Source of the DNA: a virus
DNA: 64,000 bases
Reading direction: 5' to 3' (one strand)
Virus record (IMG/VR): IMGVR_UViG_3300045970_000591
Span: 59,383 to 123,382 of that record
Below the pieces are notes generated by a model. It ran no database searches. It was not told the DNA's origin and saw nothing but the letters and a program-made list of their open reading frames with translations. Position 1 is the first letter of the stretch. Every line of letters starts with the position of its first letter. Below, piece after piece: positions 18,404 to 27,515 of the stretch. A program made the translations under genes and the position numbers.

Positions 18404-19104
18404 GTATCTCTTACAATCCGAGTATAGTAACTAATGGGCTTGTGCTGTGTCTTGACGCAGCTAATACGAAAAGTTATCCTGGCAGTGGAACTATCTGGAG
18501 TGATCTTAGCGGGTTCGGCAATAATGGCACACTCTATAACACCCCTGTGTATAGTAGTGGAAGTTTAGCATTTAATGGCACTACACAATATTGTTTATGT
18601 GGAAATGCAATCCAGGTTAGTGGTAGTTTACCCTGGTCTGTTGTTGGTTGGTTTAAAAGAACATCAGCATATGCAGGAAAAGCATCGTGGGGATTTGGAA
18701 CTGCCAACGCCAACTTTAATACCTTCAATAATGCTTCGGCCAATGAGATATCTATAGATTTATATGGTGTTGCTACATTCAGCAGCGGGCAAATATATGA
18801 TCTTAACTCATGGAACTTCGCCGCATGGACATTTAGTGGGGGCGTATTTAACCGAGCAAATATTAAGATTTGGAAAAATACCACATCTTACACCGGCCCT
18901 ACTCTAAATATATTACGGGGAGCAGAAACCACAACACCCAACATAAACGCAGCAGGCGGATTTTTAGTAGGTAGAGTTAGCGCAGCAGACAATGCATACT
19001 ATGCGCCGGTTACAGTTTCACATATCAGCTTTTACAACCGTGCCATTACTGCGGCTGAAGTTGCACAAAACTTTAACGCTACAAAATCGAGGTATGGGCT
19101 ATGA
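18400..19104 (+). CDS. LamG/concanavalin-like jelly-roll surface protein, copy 1
   Basis: The product has 234 residues. The opening segment SIVTNGLVLCLDAANTKSYP and the YNRAITAAEVAQNFN end are typical of phage LamG-like (Laminin_G_3) lectin domains. It is 4-bp coupled to the fibre gene upstream and to its tandem copy downstream. It probably binds a glycan on the host surface or decorates the virion. Confidence 0.7.
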   Translation: MSISYNPSIVTNGLVLCLDAANTKSYPGSGTIWSDLSGFGNNGTLYNTPVYSSGSLAFNGTTQYCLCGNAIQVSGSLPWSVVGWFKRTSAYAGKASWGFGTANANFNTFNNASANEISIDLYGVATFSSGQIYDLNSWNFAAWTFSGGVFNRANIKIWKNTTSYTGPTLNILRGAETTTPNINAAGGFLVGRVSAADNAYYAPVTVSHISFYNRAITAAEVAQNFNATKSRYGL

Positions 19105-19793
19105 GCTTAGGTCACGGAGCATCAATCGTTACTAACGGACTGGTATTGTGTCTTGATGCTGCCAACACAAAGAGCTATCCTGGCAGTGGAACTACCTGGA
19201 GCGATTTATCCGGATTTAATAATACAGGGACATTGGTTAATGGAGCAACTTATTCGTCTGCTAACAACGGTAGTATTGCATTTGATGGAACATCAGGTTA
19301 TATCAACTGTGGCTCGGCACCCGTTATTGGCTCGTCATTAACTGGCCTTACAGTCGAGGTGTGGTTATATTCTACCGCTAGAACAACTAAATGTATAGCA
19401 GAAAACGGCTCAGCGCACAATGCAAACACATTTTATATGTTTCAAGAGAACGTTGTTAACTTTTCATTTGAGGTGTGGGGCGGCACAACATATGATGCAT
19501 TATACTCAAACTTCACATATCAACTAAACACATGGTATCATTTAGTCGGTACATGGTCGTCTGGCAACAGGGTGAAAATGTATAGTAACGGTGTAGAAAG
19601 TGGCGCCGCCCCGTTCGGTTCAGTGCAAACTGCGGTTGCAAACGGTAATACAAATCTAATGATTGGTGCCAGGGCAGGCACCGGCTCCTGGTGGTCGGGT
19701 AACATACCTACCGCACGATTTTACAACCGCGCTCTATCAGCCTATGAGGTAAGACAGAATTTCAACGCAGCAAGGTCACGTTATGGCCTATGA
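19101..19793 (+). CDS. LamG/concanavalin-like jelly-roll surface protein, copy 2
   Basis: The product has 230 residues and is a tandem paralogue of the preceding gene: same opening segment, SYPGSGTTWSDLSG, and a YNRALSAYEVRQNFNA end. The middle is diverged (RTTKCIAENGSAHNANTFY), which suggests different ligand specificity after duplication. Confidence 0.7.
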   Translation: MSLGHGASIVTNGLVLCLDAANTKSYPGSGTTWSDLSGFNNTGTLVNGATYSSANNGSIAFDGTSGYINCGSAPVIGSSLTGLTVEVWLYSTARTTKCIAENGSAHNANTFYMFQENVVNFSFEVWGGTTYDALYSNFTYQLNTWYHLVGTWSSGNRVKMYSNGVESGAAPFGSVQTAVANGNTNLMIGARAGTGSWWSGNIPTARFYNRALSAYEVRQNFNAARSRYGL

Positions 19794-19799
19794 TAAATA
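19793..19799 (+). promoter_or_regulatory. Late-type promoter box ATAAATA
   Basis: TGATAAATAT begins at the stop codon of the LamG copy 2 and ends 15 bases before ATG 19815. Confidence 0.5.
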
Positions 19800-19814
19800 T
19801 AAAATAAGGTAAAA

Positions 19815-20180
19815 ATGGCATCATATATAGGTCTTAGTCCGGCATTAGTAGCAATCAGAACAGATGCAGAAGCAGCTCGCGATACTGCGGTAGCCGCCGC
19901 TACAGGACAATATAACAATGTAGTAAGGAACATAACAGTATCTGACAGTATAGTAATGACAGATAGTATTATTTTTGCATCAAACACTATCACATTGACT
20001 ATGCCCACAGCAGTTGGCATTAGTGGTAGAACATTTACTGTAAAGAATAAAGGTGTAGGGATGATAACTTTAACTGGTGTAAATGCAGAAACCATTGACA
20101 GTTATTCAACAATGACACTAAGTGAACCAAATACATCTATAGATATTATATCTGATGGAAGTAACTGGTATATTTTATAA
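19815..20180 (+). CDS. Small fibre-associated protein
   Basis: The product has 121 residues: a helical N-terminus (AAARDTAVAAATGQYNN type) followed by a beta-rich unit of about 75 residues (LTMPTAVGISGRTFTVKNKG...SDGSNWYIL). The same unit is embedded in the collagen-like proteins at 15305 and 23377. It is probably a fibre cap or knob module. There is no catalytic motif. Confidence 0.55.
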   Translation: MASYIGLSPALVAIRTDAEAARDTAVAAATGQYNNVVRNITVSDSIVMTDSIIFASNTITLTMPTAVGISGRTFTVKNKGVGMITLTGVNAETIDSYSTMTLSEPNTSIDIISDGSNWYIL

Positions 20181-20189
20181 GAGGATATT

Positions 20190-20516
20190 ATGTCATACAT
20201 AGAAACAACAAAGATCAAAGACGCAGACGGGGTTTTGATGACCCCAGCTAAGGATGATAGTCTCACCCTACTACGCAGAATATTTCAGCTACTCAAACCA
20301 CTCGGTGTCACATCGGGTCTCGGTAGTAATAGATTGAACGTTGATATAAACACAGTTGGTTCAGGTACGATTACCACTGTAGGCACTGTTACAACTGTAA
20401 CAACCGTCGCAACCGTCACTAATCAAAACTACATGGCCAATATCCACTTGTTTGAACTATTAAAAGCATCAAACAGAGCCGGATATAACACCGGAATAAG
20501 AGCAAACATAACTTAA
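20190..20516 (+). CDS. Hypothetical virion-cluster protein
   Basis: The product has 108 residues. A Thr/Val-rich repeat (TVGTVTTVTTVATVTN) lies near 66-81. It sits 9 bases after the previous gene and 7 before the next, within the structural operon. Function unknown. Confidence 0.5.
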   Translation: MSYIETTKIKDADGVLMTPAKDDSLTLLRRIFQLLKPLGVTSGLGSNRLNVDINTVGSGTITTVGTVTTVTTVATVTNQNYMANIHLFELLKASNRAGYNTGIRANIT

Positions 20517-20523
20517 GGCAAAT

Positions 20524-23367
20524 ATGGCTAACAATAACAAACCAATGATTGATTTACCGTTCTTTGAACTGTGCAACCAAGCGCCGGTGGCATCATCGGC
20601 AGTAACATGTATGACAACAGTGGAAGACGGCAGCGACCGATATATCTACTACATGGTGTCAGCAGCATTTTACAGATATGATACCGTTGCGGATACATGG
20701 CAGCTTTTGGCTACACCGCCGTTTACTCCGGCAGCAACGGTATCAATGCGCTATACAACCTTCCGTGGCTTTCATGGTAGGGTATTGGGCGCCACAGGTA
20801 CAACCGTGACAATACCCGGTCTTCGTGGTCCAACACTAAACGGCAAAACGATAAAGATTCTGCAAGGAACAGGTATTGGTCAAGAGCGCGTATTGACTTA
20901 TACAGGTGAGACCATTCACGCCGCAGGTGTTATCACAGCAACGTTAACAAACTATCTTCAAGACAATACTAAGAAATGGGAAATAAACCAGTGGTCAGGG
21001 TATATGGTTGGTATTACATTCGGCACTGACGCAACCCAATATAAAAAGTGTATTTATAATGATACCAATACGCTGTATTTTTACGACATAAACCTACAAC
21101 CACACGACCCGTGGAACAATCAGCCGTTTGCTGCTACAGCACCATACGCAGTGCCTGTCATAACAGCCGGCGCCCAGGCTCACTATCTGGTTATGTCATC
21201 TTCCTTCACTGTACCTACATGGACTGTGACGCCTGACTCAAGCTCATATTTTACCACAACTACCGGTGGCATATACATGGTATGTTCGTACACAGCAGCA
21301 CCTTGGTATCTTATGTACTATTACGATGTTATCGCAGACTCGTGGTCAACTCGGACTGTGCTACAGGGACTGAAAGTTGCCGCGTTCGGTACTGATATGT
21401 CGCTGGAAAGAACTGCTAAACTTGGTGGCCCTTATGTGTCTAAACTGGGCACAACATCGGCAACGATACGAACATTATCGGACTCCGGATTGGCATTGAC
21501 GCCAATGAGATACAATAACTATCGTGTGGTAATAACCGGCGGAACGGGTGTAGGACAAAACAGACGTATTGTGAATCATACAGCCACAACATTCACCATA
21601 CCTAAGAACTGGGATGTTACACCAGATGCTACATCAACCTACGAAGTGTGGCCCGACTTTGACAGACTATACCTGGGTGGTGACGGTGGCGCAGCAATGT
21701 ATGCTTACTCACCCGAGGGCGACTTTTGGATGCAAGGCCAATCATTTGACGACGGTATGACTGTAAATGCAGCAGCAACAATGAACGGATGGAACCCTGT
21801 TGGTATTGCTACAGGTGTAAGAATTGCAGCTGGTGTTACAGCCGTGAATCCAGTACCAACAGCAGGTGGTGCAAACTATGCCATTGGCGACTTTCTAACT
21901 TGTTCTGTCATTGGTACAGGTGCTCAAGTAGTTGTAACATCTATTTCTGCAGGTGGTGTTGTTACAGGAGTTCGCCTTGCACACTCTGGCACTGTTACTG
22001 GTTTTACAACAGGTGTAGGTAAGGCAACAACCGGTGGTGTAGGAACCGGTTGCACCATAGAGATTACAGCAGTTGGCGCAACAGCACTCATTACAACCTC
22101 ATCCGTTCATTGGTTTGAGTATGGGGATACGATTACATTCTCTGGGCTTGTTGAAGCAGCGTGGAACGCGGCATATACAATCATCGGGGTAAACTCATTA
22201 ACATCGTTTAGTGTAGCAGCACCAACTACCATCGGGTCAATGACAGCAACTTCAATACAAAGTATCACTGTGATAGTTGATAGTACCAAGAACTGGATAA
22301 ACAACGAACACGTAGGCCGCCTGGTTCATCTATCGGTGGCAGGTCAGATACCTACATCACAGGTAAGATGGATTCAGTCTAACACACAAACAACGCTCAC
22401 TGTAGCAACGATTGTTGCAGGTGTAACTGGTACCAGCAAGTATTGTATATATGACTCAAAGGTATTTGGTATTGACGATCAGCGTAAAGAGACAGGAATG
22501 TCCGGCTACGGCATGGCATCATCTGGTTCCACAACAACGCTGGCAGACAGCAGCAAAGGCTGGATTCCTAATCAGTGGGTTGGATATCTATTCAAGATAG
22601 AAGCCGGTACTGGGTACGGCTCGGGAAGGATAGCTATTACAGCAAACTCTACAAATACGCTTACATTTGCTACGCAAACTTTCACCCCTGACACAACAAC
22701 AAAATATGAGATTGCAGATGCATGGGGCATAGCATCATCTGGCGCCTTGAGCACCATAAACGAAATAACCTATAAAAACTGGGTTGTAAATCAATGGGCA
22801 GGTAAGCGCGTAAAAATTATTGCTGGTACCCTGCAAGGTACAGAGGCAGTTATTTCCTCTAATACTGCAACCGCACTCACTGCTGTCGTGGGTACTCCAG
22901 ATGCGACATCAGTATATGCCATTTATAGCATACCGGGGCGTGGTCAAAATACCCAACTAATGTGGATGTGGGGTGCAAGCGATGCAGCAAAGAAAGGTAG
23001 GTTTATGTTTTCTGTAAGGGGTGGATCATCTAACTCTGCCGACATTTATGATATAACAACTGGTAGATGGACCTTTGGTTATTTCTTTTCACCACAGGCT
23101 GAACTATTTGTTACCGGTTCCTCTTATGCATATGACGGAGCCGATACAATCTATATGTCACGTTCTTTGCTTAATGCACCTATTCGTATTTTCAAATACA
23201 ATATAAACACAAATAAGTTAGACGGTGCCGGAACAACTACTATTTTAAACAACACCGTTACTATTGGTAATATGATGGAGATTGTTGATAGTTCAGATTC
23301 GTTGTGCAGCTATCTATACGTGATGCAAAATACAGGAACGATCCTATGTAGAGCACTGCTGTTTTAA
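20524..23367 (+). CDS. Kelch-like beta-propeller virion protein
   Basis: The product has 947 residues. Kelch-like blades are readable: FYRYDTVADTWQLLATPPF (near 48-66), YYDVIADSWSTRTVLQGL (near 263-280), MYAYSPEGDFWMQGQ (near 390) and IYDITTGRWTFGYFF near the end. Repeats of type NQWxGxxVxIxxGTGxGxxRxI alternate with them. It is probably a large beta-rich baseplate or fibre protein; an enzymatic role is not supported. Confidence 0.55.
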   Translation: MANNNKPMIDLPFFELCNQAPVASSAVTCMTTVEDGSDRYIYYMVSAAFYRYDTVADTWQLLATPPFTPAATVSMRYTTFRGFHGRVLGATGTTVTIPGLRGPTLNGKTIKILQGTGIGQERVLTYTGETIHAAGVITATLTNYLQDNTKKWEINQWSGYMVGITFGTDATQYKKCIYNDTNTLYFYDINLQPHDPWNNQPFAATAPYAVPVITAGAQAHYLVMSSSFTVPTWTVTPDSSSYFTTTTGGIYMVCSYTAAPWYLMYYYDVIADSWSTRTVLQGLKVAAFGTDMSLERTAKLGGPYVSKLGTTSATIRTLSDSGLALTPMRYNNYRVVITGGTGVGQNRRIVNHTATTFTIPKNWDVTPDATSTYEVWPDFDRLYLGGDGGAAMYAYSPEGDFWMQGQSFDDGMTVNAAATMNGWNPVGIATGVRIAAGVTAVNPVPTAGGANYAIGDFLTCSVIGTGAQVVVTSISAGGVVTGVRLAHSGTVTGFTTGVGKATTGGVGTGCTIEITAVGATALITTSSVHWFEYGDTITFSGLVEAAWNAAYTIIGVNSLTSFSVAAPTTIGSMTATSIQSITVIVDSTKNWINNEHVGRLVHLSVAGQIPTSQVRWIQSNTQTTLTVATIVAGVTGTSKYCIYDSKVFGIDDQRKETGMSGYGMASSGSTTTLADSSKGWIPNQWVGYLFKIEAGTGYGSGRIAITANSTNTLTFATQTFTPDTTTKYEIADAWGIASSGALSTINEITYKNWVVNQWAGKRVKIIAGTLQGTEAVISSNTATALTAVVGTPDATSVYAIYSIPGRGQNTQLMWMWGASDAAKKGRFMFSVRGGSSNSADIYDITTGRWTFGYFFSPQAELFVTGSSYAYDGADTIYMSRSLLNAPIRIFKYNINTNKLDGAGTTTILNNTVTIGNMMEIVDSSDSLCSYLYVMQNTGTILCRALLF

Positions 23368-23376
23368 AAGGTAAAA

Positions 23377-25467
23377 ATGGCGTTAATCGACAAGGATATA
23401 CTAATAACCCCTAATAAGGGTGGACCACTTGATCCGCAGATAACATTTTCGGGGGCAGATGCTGCCACGGCCGCCCAAGATATTGTTTTACAAGTATATC
23501 CTACAAATAATGGTACTCTATCGTTTGAAGGAAGTGCCGGTCAGTTATTTTCTATAACAAATAGTTTAACAGGGACAATATTTTCAGTTAATGATGTATC
23601 AGGTATCCCAAGCATAGAGGTTCTGGATACAGGGTTAGTAAAACTCGCCCAGTATGGTGGAAATATAGTTATCGGCTCGAGTGTAGATGGTGGCCAAAAG
23701 TTACAAGTAAATGGTATAACCAAAACATTAGGATTACAAGGTAATGTTGTTTCTAAAACAGGTGCATATGCAGTAACAGCGAATGATCTACTAATAATGG
23801 TAGATTCAACAACTGCACCTATCACAGTAACACTACCGAGCGCAGTTACATATACTGGTCAAATATACACTGTAAAAAAGAGTGATAGCACAGCAAATGC
23901 AGTTACCATAGCAACTACTTCTGCGCAAACAATAGACGGTGTAACTACTCGCACATTATCAGCACAGTATGATCAGATTGTGGTACAATCAACAGGAACT
24001 AGTTGGGCTATAATAGGTACATCGGGCTATAGTGGTTACAGTGGAAAGTCGGGATACAGTGGATTTAGTGGAATAAATGGGGCATCTGGCGTAAGTGGCT
24101 ATAGTGGAATAAATGGGGCATCTGGCGTAAGTGGCTACAGTGGAATAAATGGAGCATCTGGCGTAAGTGGCTACAGTGGGTTCAGTGGAACAAGTGGCTA
24201 CAGTGGGTTCAGTGGAACAAGTGGCTACAGTGGTTTCAGTGGTGTAAGTGGCTACAGTGGTTTCAGTGGTGTAAGTGGCTATAGCGGTAAATCGGGTTAT
24301 AGTGGTTTCAGCGGAACAAGTGGCTATAGTGGAATAAATGGAGCATCTGGTGTAAGTGGCTATAGTGGTGTATCGGAAGGCCTCGCGTTTTTATTTAACA
24401 CCACAACAACTGTTACCGGTATAACAACAGGCACAATAAGATTTAATAATATAGCATATGGGTCGGCTACCACAGTGTGGATATATGATGCTGATAGGAG
24501 TGGATCAACACTCGGCCCTACCTTAAATAATATAAAGGTCGGTGATTCGATAAACATATTGGCAGAAGGTAATGATAGTATATTTGCAGACTTCGATGTT
24601 GTGTCGAATGTTGATTCAGGCAACTATCATACATTTACTGTCACATCTTCGTCGTGGTTAAATACCTTTACAAATGGTCAGCCGGTTAGGTTACAGCACA
24701 GTCATATAGGCGCAAGTGGCTACAGTGGGTTCAGTGGCTATAGTGGAATAAATGGTACCAGTGGCTATAGTGGAACAAGTGGCTACAGTGGTTTCAGTGG
24801 CGTAAGTGGTTACAGCGGAACAAATGGCGCATCTGGTATAAGTGGCTATAGTGGTTTCAGTGGTATAAGTGGCTATAGTGGTTTCAGTGGTGTAAGTGGC
24901 TATAGTGGTTTCAGCGGTGTAAGTGGCTACAGTGGAATAAATGGAGCATCTGGTGTAAGTGGCTATAGTGGGTTCAGTGGTTATAGCGGAACATCTGGCT
25001 ACAGCGGAATAAACGGACCGTCCACTGCTATCAATGCTACAGCACAGACAACAGGTACATATTATGTAGTTGGTGTGGCATCGACGGGAACTGCACAAAC
25101 ACCGAGCGCAGTTACAGCACAACCAATCAACTTTGACGCTGCGACAGGCACGCTGAATGCGGTTATTTTCAACACAACCTCAGATATTACACAGAAAACA
25201 AACATATCGAATATCGATAATGCTGTAGATATTGTTAATAATCTACAAGGTGTAGAGTTTAACTGGATTAGAAATAATAATAAGTCATCGGGTGTCATTG
25301 CACAACATATAGAAAAAGTATTACCTCACTTAGTTGATACAGATGCCAATGGATTAAAGAGTGTCAACTATGCAGGTATAAATGGGTATTTGATAGAGGC
25401 TGTTAAAGAACTATATTCTGAAATACAAATATTAAAGGCATTAAATAATAGCAAGGATGTGAAATGA
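23377..25467 (+). CDS. Collagen-like tail-fibre protein with S74 chaperone tail
   Basis: The product has 696 residues. The N-terminal 120 residues are globular, then comes the ALPS-like beta unit (VTLPSAVTYTGQIYTVKKSD, near 148-215), collagen-like GYSG blocks at about 217-330 and 445-545, and a C-terminal S74 domain beginning NTTSDITQKTNISNI with the Ser-Asp cleavage signature and GVIAQHIEKVLPHLV. This S74 domain is diverged from the trio at 11156/25464/32177. The stop overlaps the next start by ATGA. Confidence 0.75.
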   Translation: MALIDKDILITPNKGGPLDPQITFSGADAATAAQDIVLQVYPTNNGTLSFEGSAGQLFSITNSLTGTIFSVNDVSGIPSIEVLDTGLVKLAQYGGNIVIGSSVDGGQKLQVNGITKTLGLQGNVVSKTGAYAVTANDLLIMVDSTTAPITVTLPSAVTYTGQIYTVKKSDSTANAVTIATTSAQTIDGVTTRTLSAQYDQIVVQSTGTSWAIIGTSGYSGYSGKSGYSGFSGINGASGVSGYSGINGASGVSGYSGINGASGVSGYSGFSGTSGYSGFSGTSGYSGFSGVSGYSGFSGVSGYSGKSGYSGFSGTSGYSGINGASGVSGYSGVSEGLAFLFNTTTTVTGITTGTIRFNNIAYGSATTVWIYDADRSGSTLGPTLNNIKVGDSINILAEGNDSIFADFDVVSNVDSGNYHTFTVTSSSWLNTFTNGQPVRLQHSHIGASGYSGFSGYSGINGTSGYSGTSGYSGFSGVSGYSGTNGASGISGYSGFSGISGYSGFSGVSGYSGFSGVSGYSGINGASGVSGYSGFSGYSGTSGYSGINGPSTAINATAQTTGTYYVVGVASTGTAQTPSAVTAQPINFDAATGTLNAVIFNTTSDITQKTNISNIDNAVDIVNNLQGVEFNWIRNNNKSSGVIAQHIEKVLPHLVDTDANGLKSVNYAGINGYLIEAVKELYSEIQILKALNNSKDVK

Positions 25468-27494
25468 CACAATACTTAGATAAGTTCTTAGGTGGTATGG
25501 GTGTAAGTGGATATAGCGGTATAAGCCCTACACTTACTGCCACATATAATAACTTTGCAATCGGCACAGGTGCATTGGCATCAAATACAACAGGTAATAA
25601 CAATGTTGCGATAGGTATAGGCGCATTATGTAAAAATACAATCGGTTATAATAACTTTGCAAGCGGGTACACGGCACTCGCGGCCAACACCACAGGTGCC
25701 AATAACACGGCTATAGGATGCAAGGCACTCGCGGCCAACAATATAGGCAAGAATAACTTCGCCCAAGGCTACTATGCGCTCCTAAACAATACAATCGGCA
25801 GTTATAACTTTGCCCAGGGATCCTATGCGCTCTATGGCAACACCACCGGCAGTAATAACACGGCTATAGGGACCGGGGCACTATACTGCAACACCACTGG
25901 CATCAATAACATCGGTATCGGTTGCCGTTCACTATTCAATTCAAACTCTACCGGCACCAACATAGGTATCGGCTACAATGCAGGTAGTTCTATCACAACT
26001 GGTGTTAACAACACCGTCATAGGTTCTCTTGTAGCAGCCGCAGGCTGCGTCTGTACTTTACTACTTGGTGCAGGGACCTGCGAACGCATTCGAGTAGATA
26101 GCAGCGGTTTATATATTAATAATGCAATATGGAACTGTGGTACACCAACGTTAACACCAACATACAATAATCTAAACATTGGCACGGGTGCATTGGCATC
26201 AGTTACAACCGGTAATAATAACTTTGCAGTCGGTATAAATGCGTTATGTACGAATACAGTGGGTATTGCCAATATAGCAATAGGATGCGGTGCGTTAAAG
26301 TCTAATACATATGGTTTCTTTAATATTGCACTAGGGCCGTGTGCGTTATGTACCAACACCTCGGGCAGCTCTAACTTCGCTGCCGGATATGGTTCCCTTA
26401 TATTCAATACCTCGGGGAAATCTAATGTTGCCATAGGGTGTCAGACACTATATTATAACTCAACCGGTTGTCATAATGTAGCCATAGGGTGTAGAGCACT
26501 ATTTTCCGCCACCGGTGGTATAAACAATATTGCAATGGGCGAATACGCCCTCACCAATACAACTACCGGGCAAAATAACATTGCACTAGGATATTGGACA
26601 CTACGGTGTAATACAACAGGCAGCTACAACTTTGCCTTCGGAACATATACTCTATATCAAAACACAACAGGATATGATAATTTTGCTGTAGGTTATAGAA
26701 CTTTAACCAGTAATACAGGTGGCATGCACAATGTAGCATTAGGCCAGTGTGCTATGATTTGTAACACCACCGGATGTAATAACTTCGCTGCAGGGCCGAG
26801 TGCCAATCAATACGGGGTAACAGGATCAGATAATATTTCTATCGGTGCATGTGCCTCATATTATACTGCTGGTTCCTGTAATATTGCAGTAGGTGGAATG
26901 TCTCTGCGTAATAACTATTATGGTTTAGGCAGTGTTGGTGTAGGGTACTGTGCATTATATGGAAGCAACTGTAGTTTTAACACAGCCATAGGGAATCTCG
27001 CCGGTTGGACAAATACAACTGGTGTAAATAACTCATATATCGGCAATGGTGCTGTAGGACTCACAGCCACATCTGCCAATACTGTTACTTTAGGTAACAA
27101 CAGTATCACAACCCTAAGAGCCCAGGTAACCACTATAACTGCACTATCTGATGCAAGAGATAAGAAAGACATCGTTGATATCCCTTTAGGACTCGACTTT
27201 ATCAATCAAATCAGACCCGTGAAGTTTACATGGAATATGCGTGACGGGAGTAAAGTAGGCCAGGGATACGCAGGTTTCATCGCACAAGAACTGAAACAAG
27301 TAATGGACTATCACCAAGTCAAGGATTGGCTTGATTTAGTACTCGAAGACAATCCCGATCGATACGAAGCCGCACCAGGCAAACTACTGCCTATCATTGT
27401 TAAAGCAATCCAGGATTTGTCTAAAGCAAATGATAAGTTAAAGGCACAAGTTGCCGACAATACAGCTAAAATAGAAAAACTGCTTGCAGGTTAA
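25464..27494 (+). CDS. Tail-fibre protein: YadA-type head repeats + S74 chaperone tail
   Basis: The product has 676 residues. A short GYSG stub is followed by two long beta-roll arrays (NNVAIGIGALCKNTIG type) separated by an insert (VCTLLLGAGTCERIRVDSSG) that is also present in the paralogues. The S74 tail (ALSDARDKKDIVDIPLGL...) is nearly identical to those at 11156 and 32177. The end has a heptad-like coil (DLSKANDKLKAQVADNTAKI). Chaperone-assisted trimerisation and self-cleavage are expected. Confidence 0.8.
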   Translation: MTQYLDKFLGGMGVSGYSGISPTLTATYNNFAIGTGALASNTTGNNNVAIGIGALCKNTIGYNNFASGYTALAANTTGANNTAIGCKALAANNIGKNNFAQGYYALLNNTIGSYNFAQGSYALYGNTTGSNNTAIGTGALYCNTTGINNIGIGCRSLFNSNSTGTNIGIGYNAGSSITTGVNNTVIGSLVAAAGCVCTLLLGAGTCERIRVDSSGLYINNAIWNCGTPTLTPTYNNLNIGTGALASVTTGNNNFAVGINALCTNTVGIANIAIGCGALKSNTYGFFNIALGPCALCTNTSGSSNFAAGYGSLIFNTSGKSNVAIGCQTLYYNSTGCHNVAIGCRALFSATGGINNIAMGEYALTNTTTGQNNIALGYWTLRCNTTGSYNFAFGTYTLYQNTTGYDNFAVGYRTLTSNTGGMHNVALGQCAMICNTTGCNNFAAGPSANQYGVTGSDNISIGACASYYTAGSCNIAVGGMSLRNNYYGLGSVGVGYCALYGSNCSFNTAIGNLAGWTNTTGVNNSYIGNGAVGLTATSANTVTLGNNSITTLRAQVTTITALSDARDKKDIVDIPLGLDFINQIRPVKFTWNMRDGSKVGQGYAGFIAQELKQVMDYHQVKDWLDLVLEDNPDRYEAAPGKLLPIIVKAIQDLSKANDKLKAQVADNTAKIEKLLAG

Positions 27495-27502
27495 GTATGT
27501 AT

Positions 27503-27509
27503 ATAAATA
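27503..27509 (+). promoter_or_regulatory. Late-type promoter box, nearly abutting the start
   Basis: TATAAATAC ends 6 bases before ATG 27516. If transcription starts 6-7 bases after the box as in T4, the message would be leaderless. Confidence 0.5.
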
Positions 27510-27515
27510 CGTTGT

